Positions 8,491-20,916 of a stretch of 64,000 bases of DNA are shown piece by piece. The stretch lies in assembly GCF_963662255.1 (NCBI RefSeq), contig NC_085059.1, positions 3,210,501 to 3,274,500 on the forward strand, given 5' to 3'. Origin of the DNA: Cinclus cinclus. Lineage: Eukaryota > Chordata > Aves > Passeriformes > Cinclidae. The number at the start of each line of letters is the position of its first letter. Position 1 is the stretch's first letter. The translations under genes and the position numbers were made by a program. Below the pieces are notes generated by a model. That model saw nothing but the letters and a program-made list of their open reading frames with translations, did not search any database and was not told the DNA's origin.

Positions 8491-9794
8491 GGAAACCTCC
8501 TGACACCCTTCCTGCTGCGGCCACAGGGACTCCTGGGCAGGAGCCAGCATCAGGCACAGGGATGCAACATCCACCTCCATGCTCTGAAGGTCTCGACAGC
8601 CTTGGCAAGTCTGGGACCTGCACCCGGGCTGCTGCAGGGGCTGATGTTTAAGGCTTGCAGCCTCCAAAGCCTCTGGGCTTTGCTTCCCTCGCTGCCTTCC
8701 ATTGCTCTGTGCCCAGGATCCTCACCCTGCCCGTGTTCCTGCTGCTGCCAGCAGCCCCCAGAGCCCCTCACTCCCTGAGCATCCCCATCACAGGGAGCAC
8801 TGGCAAATCCCACACGCTTCACAAAGCAAACTCCCCCACAGTAACCAAACCACTCTTTGGTCAGAGGGTGCCAAGGGGAAGCTCAGCAGCAGCTGCTGTT
8901 TAAAGCATGCTTTCAAAAGTGGGTTCAGGCACTCTGGCAGTGCCTGCTGCGCAGCTGAGGCTGTGGGGACACAGCACTGGCTCAGGCCAGCCCTCAGCCC
9001 CTCACAGCTCATGCCAAGGGCCCAGCTCACAAAGCAGTTTCACACCACTTGCTGCAGCTATTTCAAAGGCCTAAATGTCATTCGCAGGAGCCATTTAGTT
9101 GCCAACTCAGTGTCCGTGTCCTGGCAGGAGAAGCCACCAAGGGGCCTCTGCATGTGCACTCAGGGCACTTCCACTGCCATCCCAAAGGGATCGCAAAGGA
9201 CAGGGCTCTTCTTTCAGCACTGCTGAGCTCCTCACGCAGCATTGAAGTCTCAGGAAGAGACAAGAATTGAGTGCACCAGGGAAGCTGGCCTCGAACAAAA
9301 CGCATCAATCCCACGGCCCACCCAAGCCAACGGCCTGCATGTCTGTACCTTCTCCTCCTTCTCTCTTCTCTGCTGTCACTTTGCCCCTTCTCTCTGTCCG
9401 GGAGCTTGGCCTCTCAGACAAATAAAAGATGTCCATCCTCACGTAGGCACGGCATAGATGTCTCACACAACTGTCCCTTCTTCCCCGACAGCTGCAAATC
9501 CTACAGCTGCCAGACCTCATCCCTTGCTCCTAGAAAGGGAGACAAGACTTTCCATTCTAATCCATTGCCCAGCCCTAAGTCAACGACACAGTCAGTAGAA
9601 ATAGCTGTGAAATCCCCGGCAGGAACCTGCCAGAAGAGCTACAGCTGTGGAGGGGGAAGCAGCAAACTCCCACCCCCACCACTGCTTTGGACTCCTTACC
9701 AGCTAAAACAGATCCCACTCCTGCGAGTTTTTCCATTTTTTGTTAACCACAACTACCATCAATTTAAATCCATTGAAAACAAGATCACAGGAGG

Positions 9795-9975
9795 GGTTGC
9801 GTGGAAAGGAACCTTCAATCCCACCCAGTGCAAGCTTTGCCATGGCAGGGACACCTGCCACTGTCCCACGCTGCTCCAGCCTGGCCTTGGGCACTGCCAG
9901 GGATCCAGGGGCAGCCACAGCTGCTCTGGGCACCCTGTGCCAGCCCTGCCCATCCTGCCAGGGAACACTTGCTGA
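9795..9975 (-). mobile_element. CR1 LINE 3' fragment, antisense, U1
   Basis: On the minus strand it reads gtgcccagagcagctgtgg, ccaaggccaggctgg and ggtgtccctgccatgg, the usual order of the CR1 3' region. It is older and more diverged than the CR1 fragment upstream of the gene. It recurs in U1-U9 at a fixed distance (240 bp) before the hairpin. Confidence 0.75.
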
Positions 9976-10214
9976 CCCATATCCCATCTGCAGCTGCTCC
10001 CAGTGCCAACACGTGTCACTGCATGGCCTTGGGATGATGGATCAAGAGAAAGCCCCAAGCTTTGAGCAGAGTTCCCAGTGCCTGTGCTGGGGACGTGCCA
10101 CCCACCTGCCCCTCAAGCACTCAGCTGCCTCGCAGCCAGATGGAGTGTCCAACGGGTAAAGTTCTCCCAGAGGATCAAACCCTAGCCACTGCACCAATGA
10201 CAAGGTCTTTATTG

Positions 10215-10252
10215 GGAAAAGAAATGTCGAAGCACAGCGACATTTCTTTTCC
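10215..10252. repeat. Perfect 15-bp-stem hairpin with 8-nt loop, U1
   Basis: Stem arm 10215-10229 (ggaaaagaaatgtcg) is exactly the reverse complement of 10238-10252; the loop is aagcacag. A TTTATT immediately to the left is AATAAA on the minus strand. The hairpin occurs in U1-U9. In B units (U2, U5, U8) the top pair is changed to an A/C mismatch; in U9 only the loop changes. Its function is unknown. Confidence 0.85.
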
Positions 10253-10825
10253 AAGCAGGAGACGCTGATCCTGTGCCGGCAGCGCAGGGATGCTGTTATT
10301 GCTGGTCCTCATTTCATCCCTTTATCAGCTGCAGGGGCACCAGGACAGGCTGTGGTCTCCCAGGGCAGCTCTGAGTGACACTGCTGTCCCCACCAGCTGT
10401 CCCCAGCCCTGGGTGCTGCCACGTGCCCCAGCCTCTGCAGCCCAAAGCACCTGGAGATCCCCCCGAGCATCAGCGATCAGGGCCGCTGCAATCAGCCTGC
10501 TGACACAAAACCTCAAGTGCTGCCACAAGAAAAGCAGCTGATTCATTGATACCTCGGAATTTCATGTCTCAATGCAAGGACAGGAAGCACCCCTATGCCA
10601 CCAAATCATTGCTAAGGGCTTGCAAGCCTCAACGCGGAGATTTCAGCGTTGGACACGCAGTCAGGGCAAGGGTAAATCCACACAGAGATGACACAGAAAT
10701 TCCAAAACACACATCATGTTGGTCTTGACGCCTTTCTTGTTGGCTCAAGGGCTGTTTCCGTGGGCCATGCTTGCACAGAAAGAAAGGAAGTGCAGCTGCT
10801 GAGGAACATCTCCATGCCCTCAGCA

Positions 10826-10996
10826 GGTTTTGGTGCCTTTGCTGCAGGGCCGCTCCTGTCACAGCCCCCTCTCTGCTGCTGACACCTTTGCTCTTGGGGA
10901 CACCAGCCAAGGAACACCAGCAGGGCCCAGGGTTGGGTCACGGGGACCCCCCTGTGCACAGGGACTCCCAGCCACGTGGCTGTGCCAGCACCCCCA
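10826..10996 (-). repeat. Right arm of the internal inverted repeat, U1
   Basis: Partner of 8321-8490 in opposite orientation, about 2.3 kb away. It starts at tttggtgcctttgctgcaggg and ends cagcacccccag. Both arms likely come from the same older repeat family; I could not name it. Confidence 0.7.
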
Positions 10997-11422
10997 GAAA
11001 CACCAAGATCTGGCAGCACTTTGCTCCGCTGCTCTTTCCGCACACGGAACCATCTCCTTCCTTTGCCATCCCAGGAAAATTCAACCTCTACCTCAGCCAA
11101 AGATCATTTCCTACACATGGCTGATCAGAAATGTTCTTCTGGACTTCCTCCACCAAAACCACCCCCGCATGCCCACAAGACATTCCAGGGCCATCGGGAA
11201 ACCCTCCACAAACACTGCGCAGGCACCCAGGACCACGGGCTTTCCATCTCTGCCATTCAGGCTCCCTGCGCTGCTCCTGGTCATTTTCTCCTCCTCTCTC
11301 CATAACTTTGGGAACCACAGAGCTCCCAGGCTTTGGCAATTCCCAAGGCCACTGCCATCCTTGACTTCTTGGACACCCCCAGGGCTGTGGACAGACACCC
11401 CTGTGTTCTCCCGCAGAAGATG

Positions 11423-14400
11423 TTAAGAGCCAACAGGAAGTCACAAAGTTACGGAGGCTGCTAGATCACCTCCCCAAAAGAAAAAGCTGAAAAAGCTGTG
11501 GCTGCTGAGGAAGGGGAGGTGAAGCTTGTGTGGCAAGCTCAGAGCATATTCACAGTGAATGAAAGGTGGAAGAGGGAGGGTGACTCTTCCTCAGGAAGTC
11601 TACTAATGGGACAAGGGGGAATGGGATCAAACGGAAAGACAGTTGGAAGAGATTTGATGCTGGAAAGAAGTTCTTTAATCTGAGGCTGCTTGTCCCTGAC
11701 ACAGGGAGCTGTGCACATGTGGGTGCCCCATCCCCAGCAACATCCAAGGCCACATTGGACAGGGTTGAAGTGCTGGGAGCTTGCTCAGGTTGGAACCAGA
11801 TGATTTTTAGGGTCTCTTCCAAGCCAAACCACTCAAGGATTTGATGGTTCTATGGCGTCCATCTCCAAGAGAGGAGTGGCCCTGAAGCTTCTGTGACATC
11901 ACAGGGCCCGGAGTGCTGCAGGTGGAAGGTCCAGGGCCTGGAGACCAGCACAACAGACAGTTCACCTGCTGCCAGCCCTCAGTTCTCCCCCACTCTTCTC
12001 TCTCTGCCACGGTGCCAAGATGTTCCTGCTGCCAGTACTCGCTTGTCCCCCGCTCTTCGTTCTCTGTCTTGGTGCTGAGCTGCTCCTGCTGCCGGGACTT
12101 TTCCTGCACTTCTACTGCACCATCAACACCAACAGCATGAGCGCTCCTGTCCCAGTGGAGGTACAGTGCCATCCCAGGGAGGGGGGCAGCCCTGACTGCC
12201 AGGGCAGGCTGCAGCCCTGTGGGGATGGATGCTGGGGAAAGGGACCCCAAGTGACATTGTGCTGCCTCATGCAGACTGCCAGAGACACCATTGAGGATAT
12301 GGAGGTGGATGAGCAGGATGACACCGAGCCCATGGAAGTGGACGAATATGATGAGACTGAGCCCATGGAAGTGGATGAGCAGGATGACACCGAGCCCATG
12401 GAAGTGGACGAATATGATGAGACTGAGCCCATGGAAGTGGATGAGCAGGATGACACCGAGCCCATGGAAGTAGATGAATATGATGAGACTGAGCCCATGG
12501 ACGTCGATGAGAAGGACAAAGAAGAGCCCGTGATCCTGGCATGAGGATGGAGCCCCAGGAGCAGGACAACCTGATGCTCCCCTGCCCTGCCCACAGGCAG
12601 TGCCCAGCCTGGGGCGGGGCGGGCTGGCTCTCCTCAGGGACATGGTGCTCAAGGAAGTCCTGCTCTGCTGCTTCCTTCCTTCCTTCCTTCCTTCCCTCCC
12701 AGACTGACAGGGATAATGGGCATCGATAGGGCCCCGCTGTAAATATGTTCTGCATGTTCGAGGCTTTTTTTTATAGGAAAAATTAGAAGATTCTTAGCCT
12801 AAAGCTCACAGAATGTTAATCTATAGCTTCTAGATTTTTACTGTATAAGTCCCAGATTGTTAACAGTATAGTCTTCCTTGTAAATATGTTCTAGAGACTG
12901 TTGTTGTTGTTAGAAGTAAATATGTTCCTCAAATGTTTGGCTGAACTTTGTTCAATAAATACTATTTCTTATTAAAACCTCGCCTCTCTTTGCAATTCCT
13001 TTGGGCAACGTTTGCACAGTGCTGGTTTCCACTTGCTCATGGTTCCTGGGGCTGCAGGTCCCTGGGGGTGCTGGCACAGCCAGCCCTGGCTGGGGGTCCC
13101 TGTGCAGGGGGGTCCCACTGAGCCAGCACTGCTGTTCCTGGGGCACAGCAGGGTCCCCAAGGGCAAAGCTCTCACCAGCAGAGAGGGAGCTCTGACAGCA
13201 GCAGGCCCTGCAGCAACGCTACCAAAGCAAAGGAAACCTCCTGACACCCTTCCTGCTGCGGCCACAGGGACTCCTGGGCAGGAGCCAGCATCAGGCACAG
13301 GGATGCAACATCCACCTCCATGCTCTGAAGGTCACGACAGCCTTGGCAAGTCTGGGACCTGCACCCGGGCTGCTGCAGGGGCTGATGTTTAAGGCTTGCA
13401 GCCTCCAAAGCCTCTGGGCTTTGCTTCCCCCGCTGCCTTCCATTGCTCTGTGCCCAGGATCCTCACCCTGCCCGTGTTCCTGCTGCTGCCAGCAGCCCCC
13501 AGAGCCCCTCACTCCCGGAGCATCCCCATCACAGGGGGCACTGGCAAATCCCACACGCTTCACAAAGCAAACTCCCCCACAGTAACCAAACCACTCTTTG
13601 GTCAGAGGGTGCCAAGGGGAAGCTCAGCACCAGCTGCTGTTTAAAGCATGCTTTCAAAAGTGGGTTCAGGCACTCTGGCAGTGCCTGCTGCGCAGCTGAG
13701 GCTGTGGGGACACAGCACTGGCTCAGGCCAGCCCTCAGCCCCTCACAGCTCATGCCAAGGGCCCAGCTCACAAAGCAGTTTCACACCACTTGCTGCAGCT
13801 ATTTCAAAGGCCTAAATGTCATTCGCAGGAGCCATTTAGTTGCCAACTCAGTGTCCGTGTCCTGGCAGGAGAAGCCACCAAGGGGCCTCTGCATGTGCAC
13901 TCAGGGCACTTCCACTGCCATCCCAAAGGGATCGCAAAGGACAGGGCTCTTCTTTCAGCACTGCTGAGCTCCTCACGCAGCATTGAAGTCTCAGGAAGAG
14001 ACAAGAATTGAGTGCACCAGGGAAGCTGGCCTCCAAGAAAAGGCATCAATCCCACGGCCCACCCAAGCCAACGGCCTGCATGTCTGTACCTTCTCCTCCT
14101 TCTCTCTTCTCTGCTGTCACTTTGCCCCTTCTCTCTGTCCGGGAGCTTGGCCTCTCAGACAAATAAAAGATGTGCATCCACACCTAGGCACGGCATAGAT
14201 GTCTCACACAACTGTCCCTTCTTCCCCGACAGCTGCAAATCCTACAGCTGCCAGACCTCACCCCTTGCTCCTAGAAAGGGAGACAAGACTTTCCATTCTA
14301 ATCCATTGCCCAGCCCTAAGTCAACGACACAGTCAGTAGAAATAGCTGTGAAATCCCCGGCAGGAACCTGCCAGAAGAGCTACAGCTGTGGAGGGGGAAG

Positions 14401-16163
14401 CAGCAAACTCCCACCCCCACCACTGCTTTGGACTCCTTACCAGCTAAAACAGATCCCACTCCTGCGAGTTTTTCCATTTTTTGTTAACCACAACTACCAT
14501 CAATTTAAATCCATTGAAAACAAGATCACAGGAGGGGTTGCGTGGAAAGGAACCTTCAATCCCACCCAGTGCAAGCTTTGCCATGGCAGGGACACCTGCC
14601 ACTGTCCCACGCTGCTCCAGCCTGGCCTTGGGCACTGCCAGGGATCCAGGGGCAGCCACAGCTGCTCTGGGCACCCTGTGCCAGCCCTGCCCATCCTGCC
14701 AGGGAACACTTCCTGACCCATATCCCATCTGAAGCTGCTCCCAGTGCCAACAGGTGTCACTGCATGGCCTTGGGATGATGGATCAAGAGAAAGCCCCAAG
14801 CTTTGAGCAGAGCTCCCAGTGCCTGTGCTGGGGACGTGCCAACCACCTGCCCCTCAAGCACTCAGCTGCCTCGCAGCCAGATGGAGTGTCCAACGGGTAA
14901 AGTACTCCCAGAGGATCAAACCCTGGTCACTGCACCAATGACAAGGACTTTATTGGGAAAAGAAATGTCAAAGCACAGCGACATTTCTTTTCCAAGCAGG
15001 AGACGCTGATCCTGTGCCGGCAGCGCAGGGATGCTGTTATTGCTGGTCCTCATTTCATCCCTTTATCAGCTGCAGGGCCACCAGGACAGGCTGTGGTCTC
15101 CCAGGGCAGCTCTGAGTGACACTGCTGTCCCCACCAGCTGTCCCCAGCCCTGGGTGCTGCCACGTGCCCCAGCCTCTGCAGCCCAAAGCACCTGGAGATC
15201 CCCCCGAGCATCAGCGATCGGGGCCGCTGCAATCAGCCTGCTGACACAAAACCTCAAGTGCTGCCACAAGAAAAGCAGCTGATTCATTGATACCTCGAAA
15301 TTTCATGTCTCAATGCAAGGACAGGAAGCACCCCTATGCCACCAAATCATTGCTAAGGGCTTGCAAGCCTCAACGCGGAGATTTCAGCGTTGGACACGCA
15401 GTCAGGGCAAGGGTAAATCCACACAGAAATGACTCAGAAATTCCAAAACACACATCATGTTGGTCTTGACGCCTTTCTTGTTGGCTCAAGGGCTGTTTCC
15501 GTGGGCCACGCTTGCACAGAAAGAAAGGAAGTGCAGCTGCTGAGGAACATCTCCATGCCCTCAGCAGGTTTTGTTGCCTTTGCTGCAGGGCCGCTCCTGT
15601 CAGAACCCCCTCTCTGCTGCTGACACCTTTGCTCTTGGGGACACCAGCCCAGGAACACCAGCAGGGCCCAGGGTTGGCTCAGGGGGACCCCCCTGTGCAC
15701 AGGGACTCCCAGCCCCGTGGCTGTGCCAGCACCCCCAGAAACACCAAGATCTGGCAGCACTTTGCTCCGCTGCTCTTTCCGCACACGGAACCATCTCCTT
15801 CCTTTGCAATCCCAGGAAAATTCAACCTCTACCTCAGCCAAAGATCATTTCCTACACATGGCTGATCAGAAATGTTCTTCTGGACTTCCTCCACCAAAAC
15901 CACCCCCGCATGCCCACAAGACATTCCAGGGCCATCGGGAAACCCTCCACAAACACTGCGCAGGCACCCAGGACCACGGGCTTTCCATCTCTGCCATTCA
16001 GGCTCCCTGCGCTGCTCCTGGTCATTTTCTCCTCCTCTCTCCATAACTTTGGGAACCACAGAGCTCCCAGGCTTTGGCAATTCCCAAGGCCACTGCCATC
16101 CTTGACTTCTTGGACACCCCCAGGGCTGTGGACAGACACCCCTGTGTTTTCCCGCAGAAGATG
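11423..16163 (+). repeat. Array unit U2 (type B)
   Basis: CR1 (+) 11602-11860; gene 12020-12544; CCTT tract only 30 bp (12671-12700); AATAAA 12954-12959; CR1 (-) 14536-14716; hairpin 14956-14993 with one mismatched top pair. The inverted arms lie at the same distances from AATAAA and hairpin as in U1. From about 12960 to the end no gene is supported. Confidence 0.9.
12020..12544 (+). CDS. Acidic-repeat protein, U2 copy (6 repeats)
   Basis: Same two-exon layout as U1, with the intron at 12161-12274. Six 11-residue acidic repeats give 136 residues spliced or 174 unspliced. Relative to U1 the visible exon changes are one added 66-bp repeat pair and silent GAT/GAC, GTG/GTA and AAG/AAA swaps. The intron shows a non-silent change (aspartate for glycine if read through). 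Upstream DNA carries the B-type gccagccctcag variant. Confidence 0.65.
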   Translation: MFLLPVLACPPLFVLCLGAELLLLPGLFLHFYCTINTNSMSAPVPVEVQCHPREGGSPDCQGRLQPCGDGCWGKGPQVTLCCLMQTARDTIEDMEVDEQDDTEPMEVDEYDETEPMEVDEQDDTEPMEVDEYDETEPMEVDEQDDTEPMEVDEYDETEPMDVDEKDKEEPVILA

Positions 16164-19100
16164 TTAAGAGCCAACAGGAAGTCACAAAGTTACGGAGGCT
16201 GCTAGATCACCTCCCCAAAAGAAAAAGCTGAAAAAGCTGTGGCTGCTGAGGAAGGGGAGGTGAAGCTTGTGTGGCAAGCTCAGAGCATATTCACAATGAA
16301 TGAAAGGTGGAAGAGGGAGGGTGACTCTTCCTCAGGAAGTCTACTGATGGGACAAGGGGGAATGGGATCAAACGGAAAGAGAGTTGGAAGAGATTTGATG
16401 CTGGAAAGAAGTTCTTTAATCTGAGGCTGCTTGTCCCTGACACAGGGAGCTGTGCACATGTGGGTGCCCCATCCCCAGCAACATCCAAGGCCACATTGGA
16501 CAGGGTTGAAGTGCTGGGAGCTTGCTCAGGTTGGAACCAGATGATTTTTAGGGTCTCTTCCAAGCCAAACCACTCAAGGATTGGATGGTTCTATGGCGTC
16601 CATCTCCAAGAGAGGAGTGGCCCTGAAGCTTCTGTGACATCACAGGGCCCAGAGTGCTGCAGGTGGAAGGTCCAGGGCCTGGAGACCAGCACAACAGACA
16701 GTTCACCTGCTGCCAGCACTCAGTTCTCCCCCACTCTTCGCTCTCTGCCACGGTGCCAAGATGTTCCTGCTGCCAGTACTCGCTTGTCCCCCGCTCTTCG
16801 TTCTCTGTCTTGGTGCTGAGCTGCTCCTGCTGCCGGGATTTTTCCTGCACTTCTACTGCACCATCAACACCAACAGCATGAGGGCTCCTGTCCCAGTGGA
16901 GGTACAGTGCCATCCCAGGGAGGGGGGCAGCCCTGAATGCCAGGGCAGGCTGCAGCCCTGTGGGGATGGATGCTGGGGACAGGGACCCCAAGTGACATTG
17001 TGCTGTCTCATGCAGACTGCCAGAGACACCATTGAGGATATGGAGGTGGATGGGCAGGATGACACCGAGCCCATGGAAGTGGACGAATATGATGAGACTG
17101 AGCCCATGGAAGTGGATGAGCAGGATGACACCGAGCCCATGGAAGTGGACGAATATGATGAGACTGAGCCCATGGAAGTGGATGAGCAGGATGACACCGA
17201 GCCCATGGAAGTGGATGAATATGATGAGACTGAGCCCATGGATGTCGATGAGAAGGACAAGGAAGAGCCCGTGATCCTGGCATGAGGATGGAGCCCCAGG
17301 AGCAGGACAACCTGATGCTCCCCTGCCCTGCCCACAGGCAGTGCCCAGCCTGGGGCGGGGCTGGCTGGCTCTCCTCAGGGACATGGTGCTCAAGGAAGTC
17401 CTGCTCTGCTGCTTCCTTCCTTCCTTCCTTCCTTCCTTGCCTCCCTCCCAAACTGACAGGGATAATGGGCATCGATAGGGCCCCACTGTAAATATGTTCA
17501 GCATGTTCGAGGCTTTTGTTTATAGGAACAATTTGAAGATTGTTATCCTAAAGGTCCCAGAATGTTAATCTATAGCTTCTAGATTTTTACAGTATAAGTC
17601 CCAGATTGTTACCAGTATAGTCTTCCTTGTAAATATGTTCTAGAGACTGTTGTTGTTGTTGTTAGAAGTAAATATGTTCTTCAAATGTTTGGCTGAACTT
17701 TGTTCAATAAATACTATTTCTTATTAAAACCTCGCCTCTCTTTGCAATTCCTTTGGGCAACCTTTGCACAGTGCTGGTTTCCACTTGCTCATGGTTCCTG
17801 GGGCTGCAGGTCCCTGGGGGTGCGGGCACAGCCAGCCCTGGCTGAGGGTCCCTGTGCAGGGGGGTCCCACTGAGCCAGCACTGCTGTTCCTGGGGCACAG
17901 CAGGGTCCCCAAGGGCAAAGCTCTCACCAGCAGAGAGGGAGCTCTGACAGCAGCAGGCCCTGCAGCAACGCTACCAAAGCAAAGGAAACCTCCTGACACC
18001 CTTCCTGCTGCGGCCACAGGGACTCCTGGGCAGGAGCCAGCATCAGGCACAGGGATGCAACATCCACCTCCATGCTCTGAAGGTCACGACAGCCTTGGCA
18101 AGTCTGGGACCTGCACCCGGGCTGCTGCAGGGGCTGATGTTTAAGGCTTGCAGCCTCCAAAGCCTCTGGGCTTTGCTTTCCCCGCTGCCTTCCATTGCTC
18201 TGTGCCCAGGATCCTCACCCTGACCGTGTTCCTGCTGCTGCCAGCAGCCCCCAGAGCCCCTCACTCCCTGAGCATCCCCATCACACGGAGCACTGGCAAA
18301 TCCCACACGCTTTGCAAAGCAAACTCCCCCACAGTAACCAAACCACTCTTTGGTCAGAGGGTGCCAAGGGGAAGCTCAGCACCAGCTGCTGTTTAAAGCA
18401 TGCTTTCAAAAGTGGGTTCAGGCACTCTGGCAGTGCCTGCTGCGCAGCTGAGGCTGTGGGGACACAGCACTGGCTCAGGCCAGCCCTCAGCCCCTCACAG
18501 CTCATGCCAAGGGCCCAGCTCACAAAGCAGTTTCACACCACTTGCTGCAGCTATTTCAAAGGCCTAAATGTCATTCGCAGGAGCCATTTAGTTGCCAACT
18601 CAGTGTCCGTGTCCTGGCAGGAGAAGCCACCAAGGGGCCTCTGCATGTGCACTCAGGGCACTTCCACTGCCATCCCAAAGGGATCGCAAAGGACAGGGCT
18701 CTTCTTTCAGCACTGCTGAGCTCCTCACGCAGCATTGAAGTCTCAGGAAGAGACAAGAATTGAGTGCACCAGGGAAGCTGGCCTCGAAGAAAAGGCATCA
18801 ATCCCACGGCCCACCCAAGCCAACGGCCTGCATGTCTGTACCTTCTCCTCCTTCTCTCTTCTCTGCTGTCACTTTGCCCCTTCTCTCTGTCCGGGAGCTT
18901 GGCCTCTCAGACAAATAAAAGATGTGCATCCTCACGTAGGCACGGCATAGATGTCTTACAGAATTGTCCCTTCTTCCCCGACAGCTGCAAATCCTACAGC
19001 TGCCAGACCTCATCCCTTGCTCCTAGAAAGGGAGAGAAGACTTTCCATTCTAATCCATTGCCCAGCCCTAAGTCAACGACACAGTCAGTAGAAATAGCTG

Positions 19101-20916
19101 TGAAATCCCCGGCAGGAACCTGCCAGAAGAGCTACAGCTGTGGAGGGGGAAGCAGCAAACTCCCACCCCCAACACTGCTTTGGACTCCTTACCAGCTAAA
19201 ACAGATCCCACTCCTGTGACTTTTTTCCATTTTTTGTTAACCACAACTACCATCAATTTAAATCCATTGAAAACAAGATCACAGGAGGGGTTGCGTGGAA
19301 AGGAACCTTCAATCCCACCCAGTGCAAGCTTTGCCATGGCAGGGACACCTGCCACTGTCCCACGCTGCTCCAGCCTGGCCTTGGGCACTGCCAGGGATCC
19401 AGGGGCAGCCACAGCTGCTCTGGGCACCCTGTGCCAGCCCTGCCCATCCTGCCAGGGAACACTTCCTGACCCATATCCCATCTGAAGCTGCTCCCAGTGC
19501 CAACACGTGTCACTGCATGGCCTTGGGATGATGGATCAAGAGAAAGCCCCAAGCTTTGAGCAGAGTTCCCAGTGCCTGTGCTGGGGACGTGCCACCCACC
19601 TGCCCCTCAAGCACTCAGCTGCCTCGCAGCCAGATGGAGTGTCCAACGGGTAAAGCACTCCCAGAGGATCAAACCCTGGTCACTGCACCAATGACAAGGT
19701 CTTTATTGGGAAAAGAAATGTCGAAGCACAGCGACATTTCTTTTCCAAGCAGGAGACGCTGATCCTGTGCCGGCAGCGCAGGGATGCTGTTATTGCTGGT
19801 CCTCATTTCATCCCTTTATCAGCTGCAGGGGCACCAGGACAGGCTGTGGTCTCCCAGGGCAGCTCTGAGTGACACTGCTGTCCCCACCAGCTGTCCCCAG
19901 CCCTGGGTGCTGCCACGTGCCCCAGCCTCTGCAGCCCAAAGCACCTGGAGATCCCCCCGAGCATCAGCGATCAGGGCCGCTGCAATCAGCCTGCTGACAC
20001 AAAACCTCAAGTGCTGCCACAAGAAAAGCAGCTGATTCATTGATACCTCGGAATTTCATGTCTCAATGCAAGGACAGGAAGCACCCCTATGCCACCAAAT
20101 CATTGCTAAGGGCTTGCAAGCCTCAACGCGGAGATTTCAGCGTTGGACACGCAGTCAGGGCAAGGGTAAATCCACACAGAGATGACACAGAAATTCCAAA
20201 ACACACATCATGTTGGTCTTGACGCCTTTCTTGTTGGCTCAAGGGCTGTTTCCGTGGGCCATGCTTGCACAGAAAGAAAGGAAGTGCAGCTGCTGAGGAA
20301 CATCTCCATGCCCTCAGCAGGTTTTGGTGCCTTTGCTGCAGGGCCGCTCCTGTCACAGCCCCCTCTCTGCTGCTGACACCGTTGCTCTTGGGGACACCAG
20401 CCCAGGAACACCAGCAGGGCCCAGGGTTGGGTCACGGGGACCCCCCTGTGCACAGGGACTCCCAGCCACGTGGCTGTGCCAGCACCCCCAGAAACACCAA
20501 GATCTGGCAGCACTTTGCTCCGCTGCTCTTTCCGCACACGGAACCATCTCCTTCCTTTGCCATCCCAGGAAAATTCAACCTCTACCTCAGCCAAAGATCA
20601 TTTCCTACACATGGCTGATCAGAAATGTTCTTCTGGACTTCCTCCACCAAAACCACCCCCGCATGCCCACAAGACATTCCAGGGCCATCGGGAAACCCTC
20701 CACAAACACTGCGCAGGCACCCAGGACCACGGGCTTTCCATCTCTGCCATTCAGGCTCCCTGCGCTGCTCCTGGTCATTTTCTCCTCCTCTCTCCATAAC
20801 TTTGGGAACCACAGAGCTCCCAGGCTTTGGCAATTCCCAAGGCCACTGCCATCCTTGACTTCTTGGACACCCCCAGGGCTGTGGACAGACACCCCTGTGT
20901 TTTCCCGCAGAAGATG
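16164..20916 (+). repeat. Array unit U3 (type C)
   Basis: CR1 (+) 16343-16601; gene 16761-17285; CCTT tract 17412-17449, interrupted by ttgcctccc; AATAAA 17706-17711; CR1 (-) 19289-19469; hairpin 19709-19746 (perfect). Nearly identical to U6 over the whole length. From about 17715 to the end no gene is supported; a 234-codon frame seen in U1 is broken here by a 1-bp change near 19220. Confidence 0.9.
16761..17285 (+). CDS. Acidic-repeat protein, U3 copy (6 repeats)
   Basis: Intron 16902-17015; 136 residues spliced, 174 unspliced. C-type changes: Ser41 to Arg (AGC to AGG) just before the donor, and Glu to Gly in the first acidic repeat (VDGQDD). Leu27 is Phe (CTT to TTT) in the hydrophobic segment. 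All other acidic-exon changes are silent. Confidence 0.65.
   Translation: MFLLPVLACPPLFVLCLGAELLLLPGFFLHFYCTINTNSMRAPVPVEVQCHPREGGSPECQGRLQPCGDGCWGQGPQVTLCCLMQTARDTIEDMEVDGQDDTEPMEVDEYDETEPMEVDEQDDTEPMEVDEYDETEPMEVDEQDDTEPMEVDEYDETEPMDVDEKDKEEPVILA

Larger units (their letters stand above)
5133..11422 (+). repeat. Array unit U1 (type A)
   Basis: Contents in order: CR1 3' end (+) 5312-5570; CRE-like TGACATCA 5604-5611; acidic-repeat gene 5730-6188; CCTT tract 6315-7957; A/T-rich 3' UTR-like stretch with AATAAA at 8213; inverted arm 8321-8490; GC-rich spacer with a second plus-strand AATAAA at 9421-9426; CR1 fragment (-) 9795-9975; minus-strand AATAAA at 10208-10213 (reads TTTATT on +); hairpin 10215-10252; second inverted arm 10826-10996; then unique-looking spacer to the next unit. 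From 8220 to the end there is no reading frame I would defend as a gene: the many 60-234-codon frames overlap on both strands and some are broken in other units. Confidence 0.9.
5133..20916 (+). repeat. Higher-order repeat 1 (U1-U2-U3)
   Basis: First A-B-C set, 15,784 bp. From the CCTT tract of U1 onward it is nearly identical to the second set at an offset of 15.66-15.73 kb. The first 1.1 kb of U1 differs more: it has four acidic repeats instead of six and lacks the upstream ATG of U4. Confidence 0.85.

Noticed and set aside
9271..9975. 234-codon plus-strand frame in U1
   Set aside because: It is broken in U3, U6 and U8 by small changes and runs into an antisense CR1 fragment.
10714..11100. 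128-codon minus-strand frame (MAEVEVEF...) in each unit
   Set aside because: No domain is recognised and no indels between units test it. The nearby minus-strand AATAAA is suggestive but not enough.
10830..11426. 198-codon plus-strand frame present in every full unit
   Set aside because: It overlaps equally long minus-strand frames and contains the inverted arm, which is a repeat; nothing beyond unit identity supports it.
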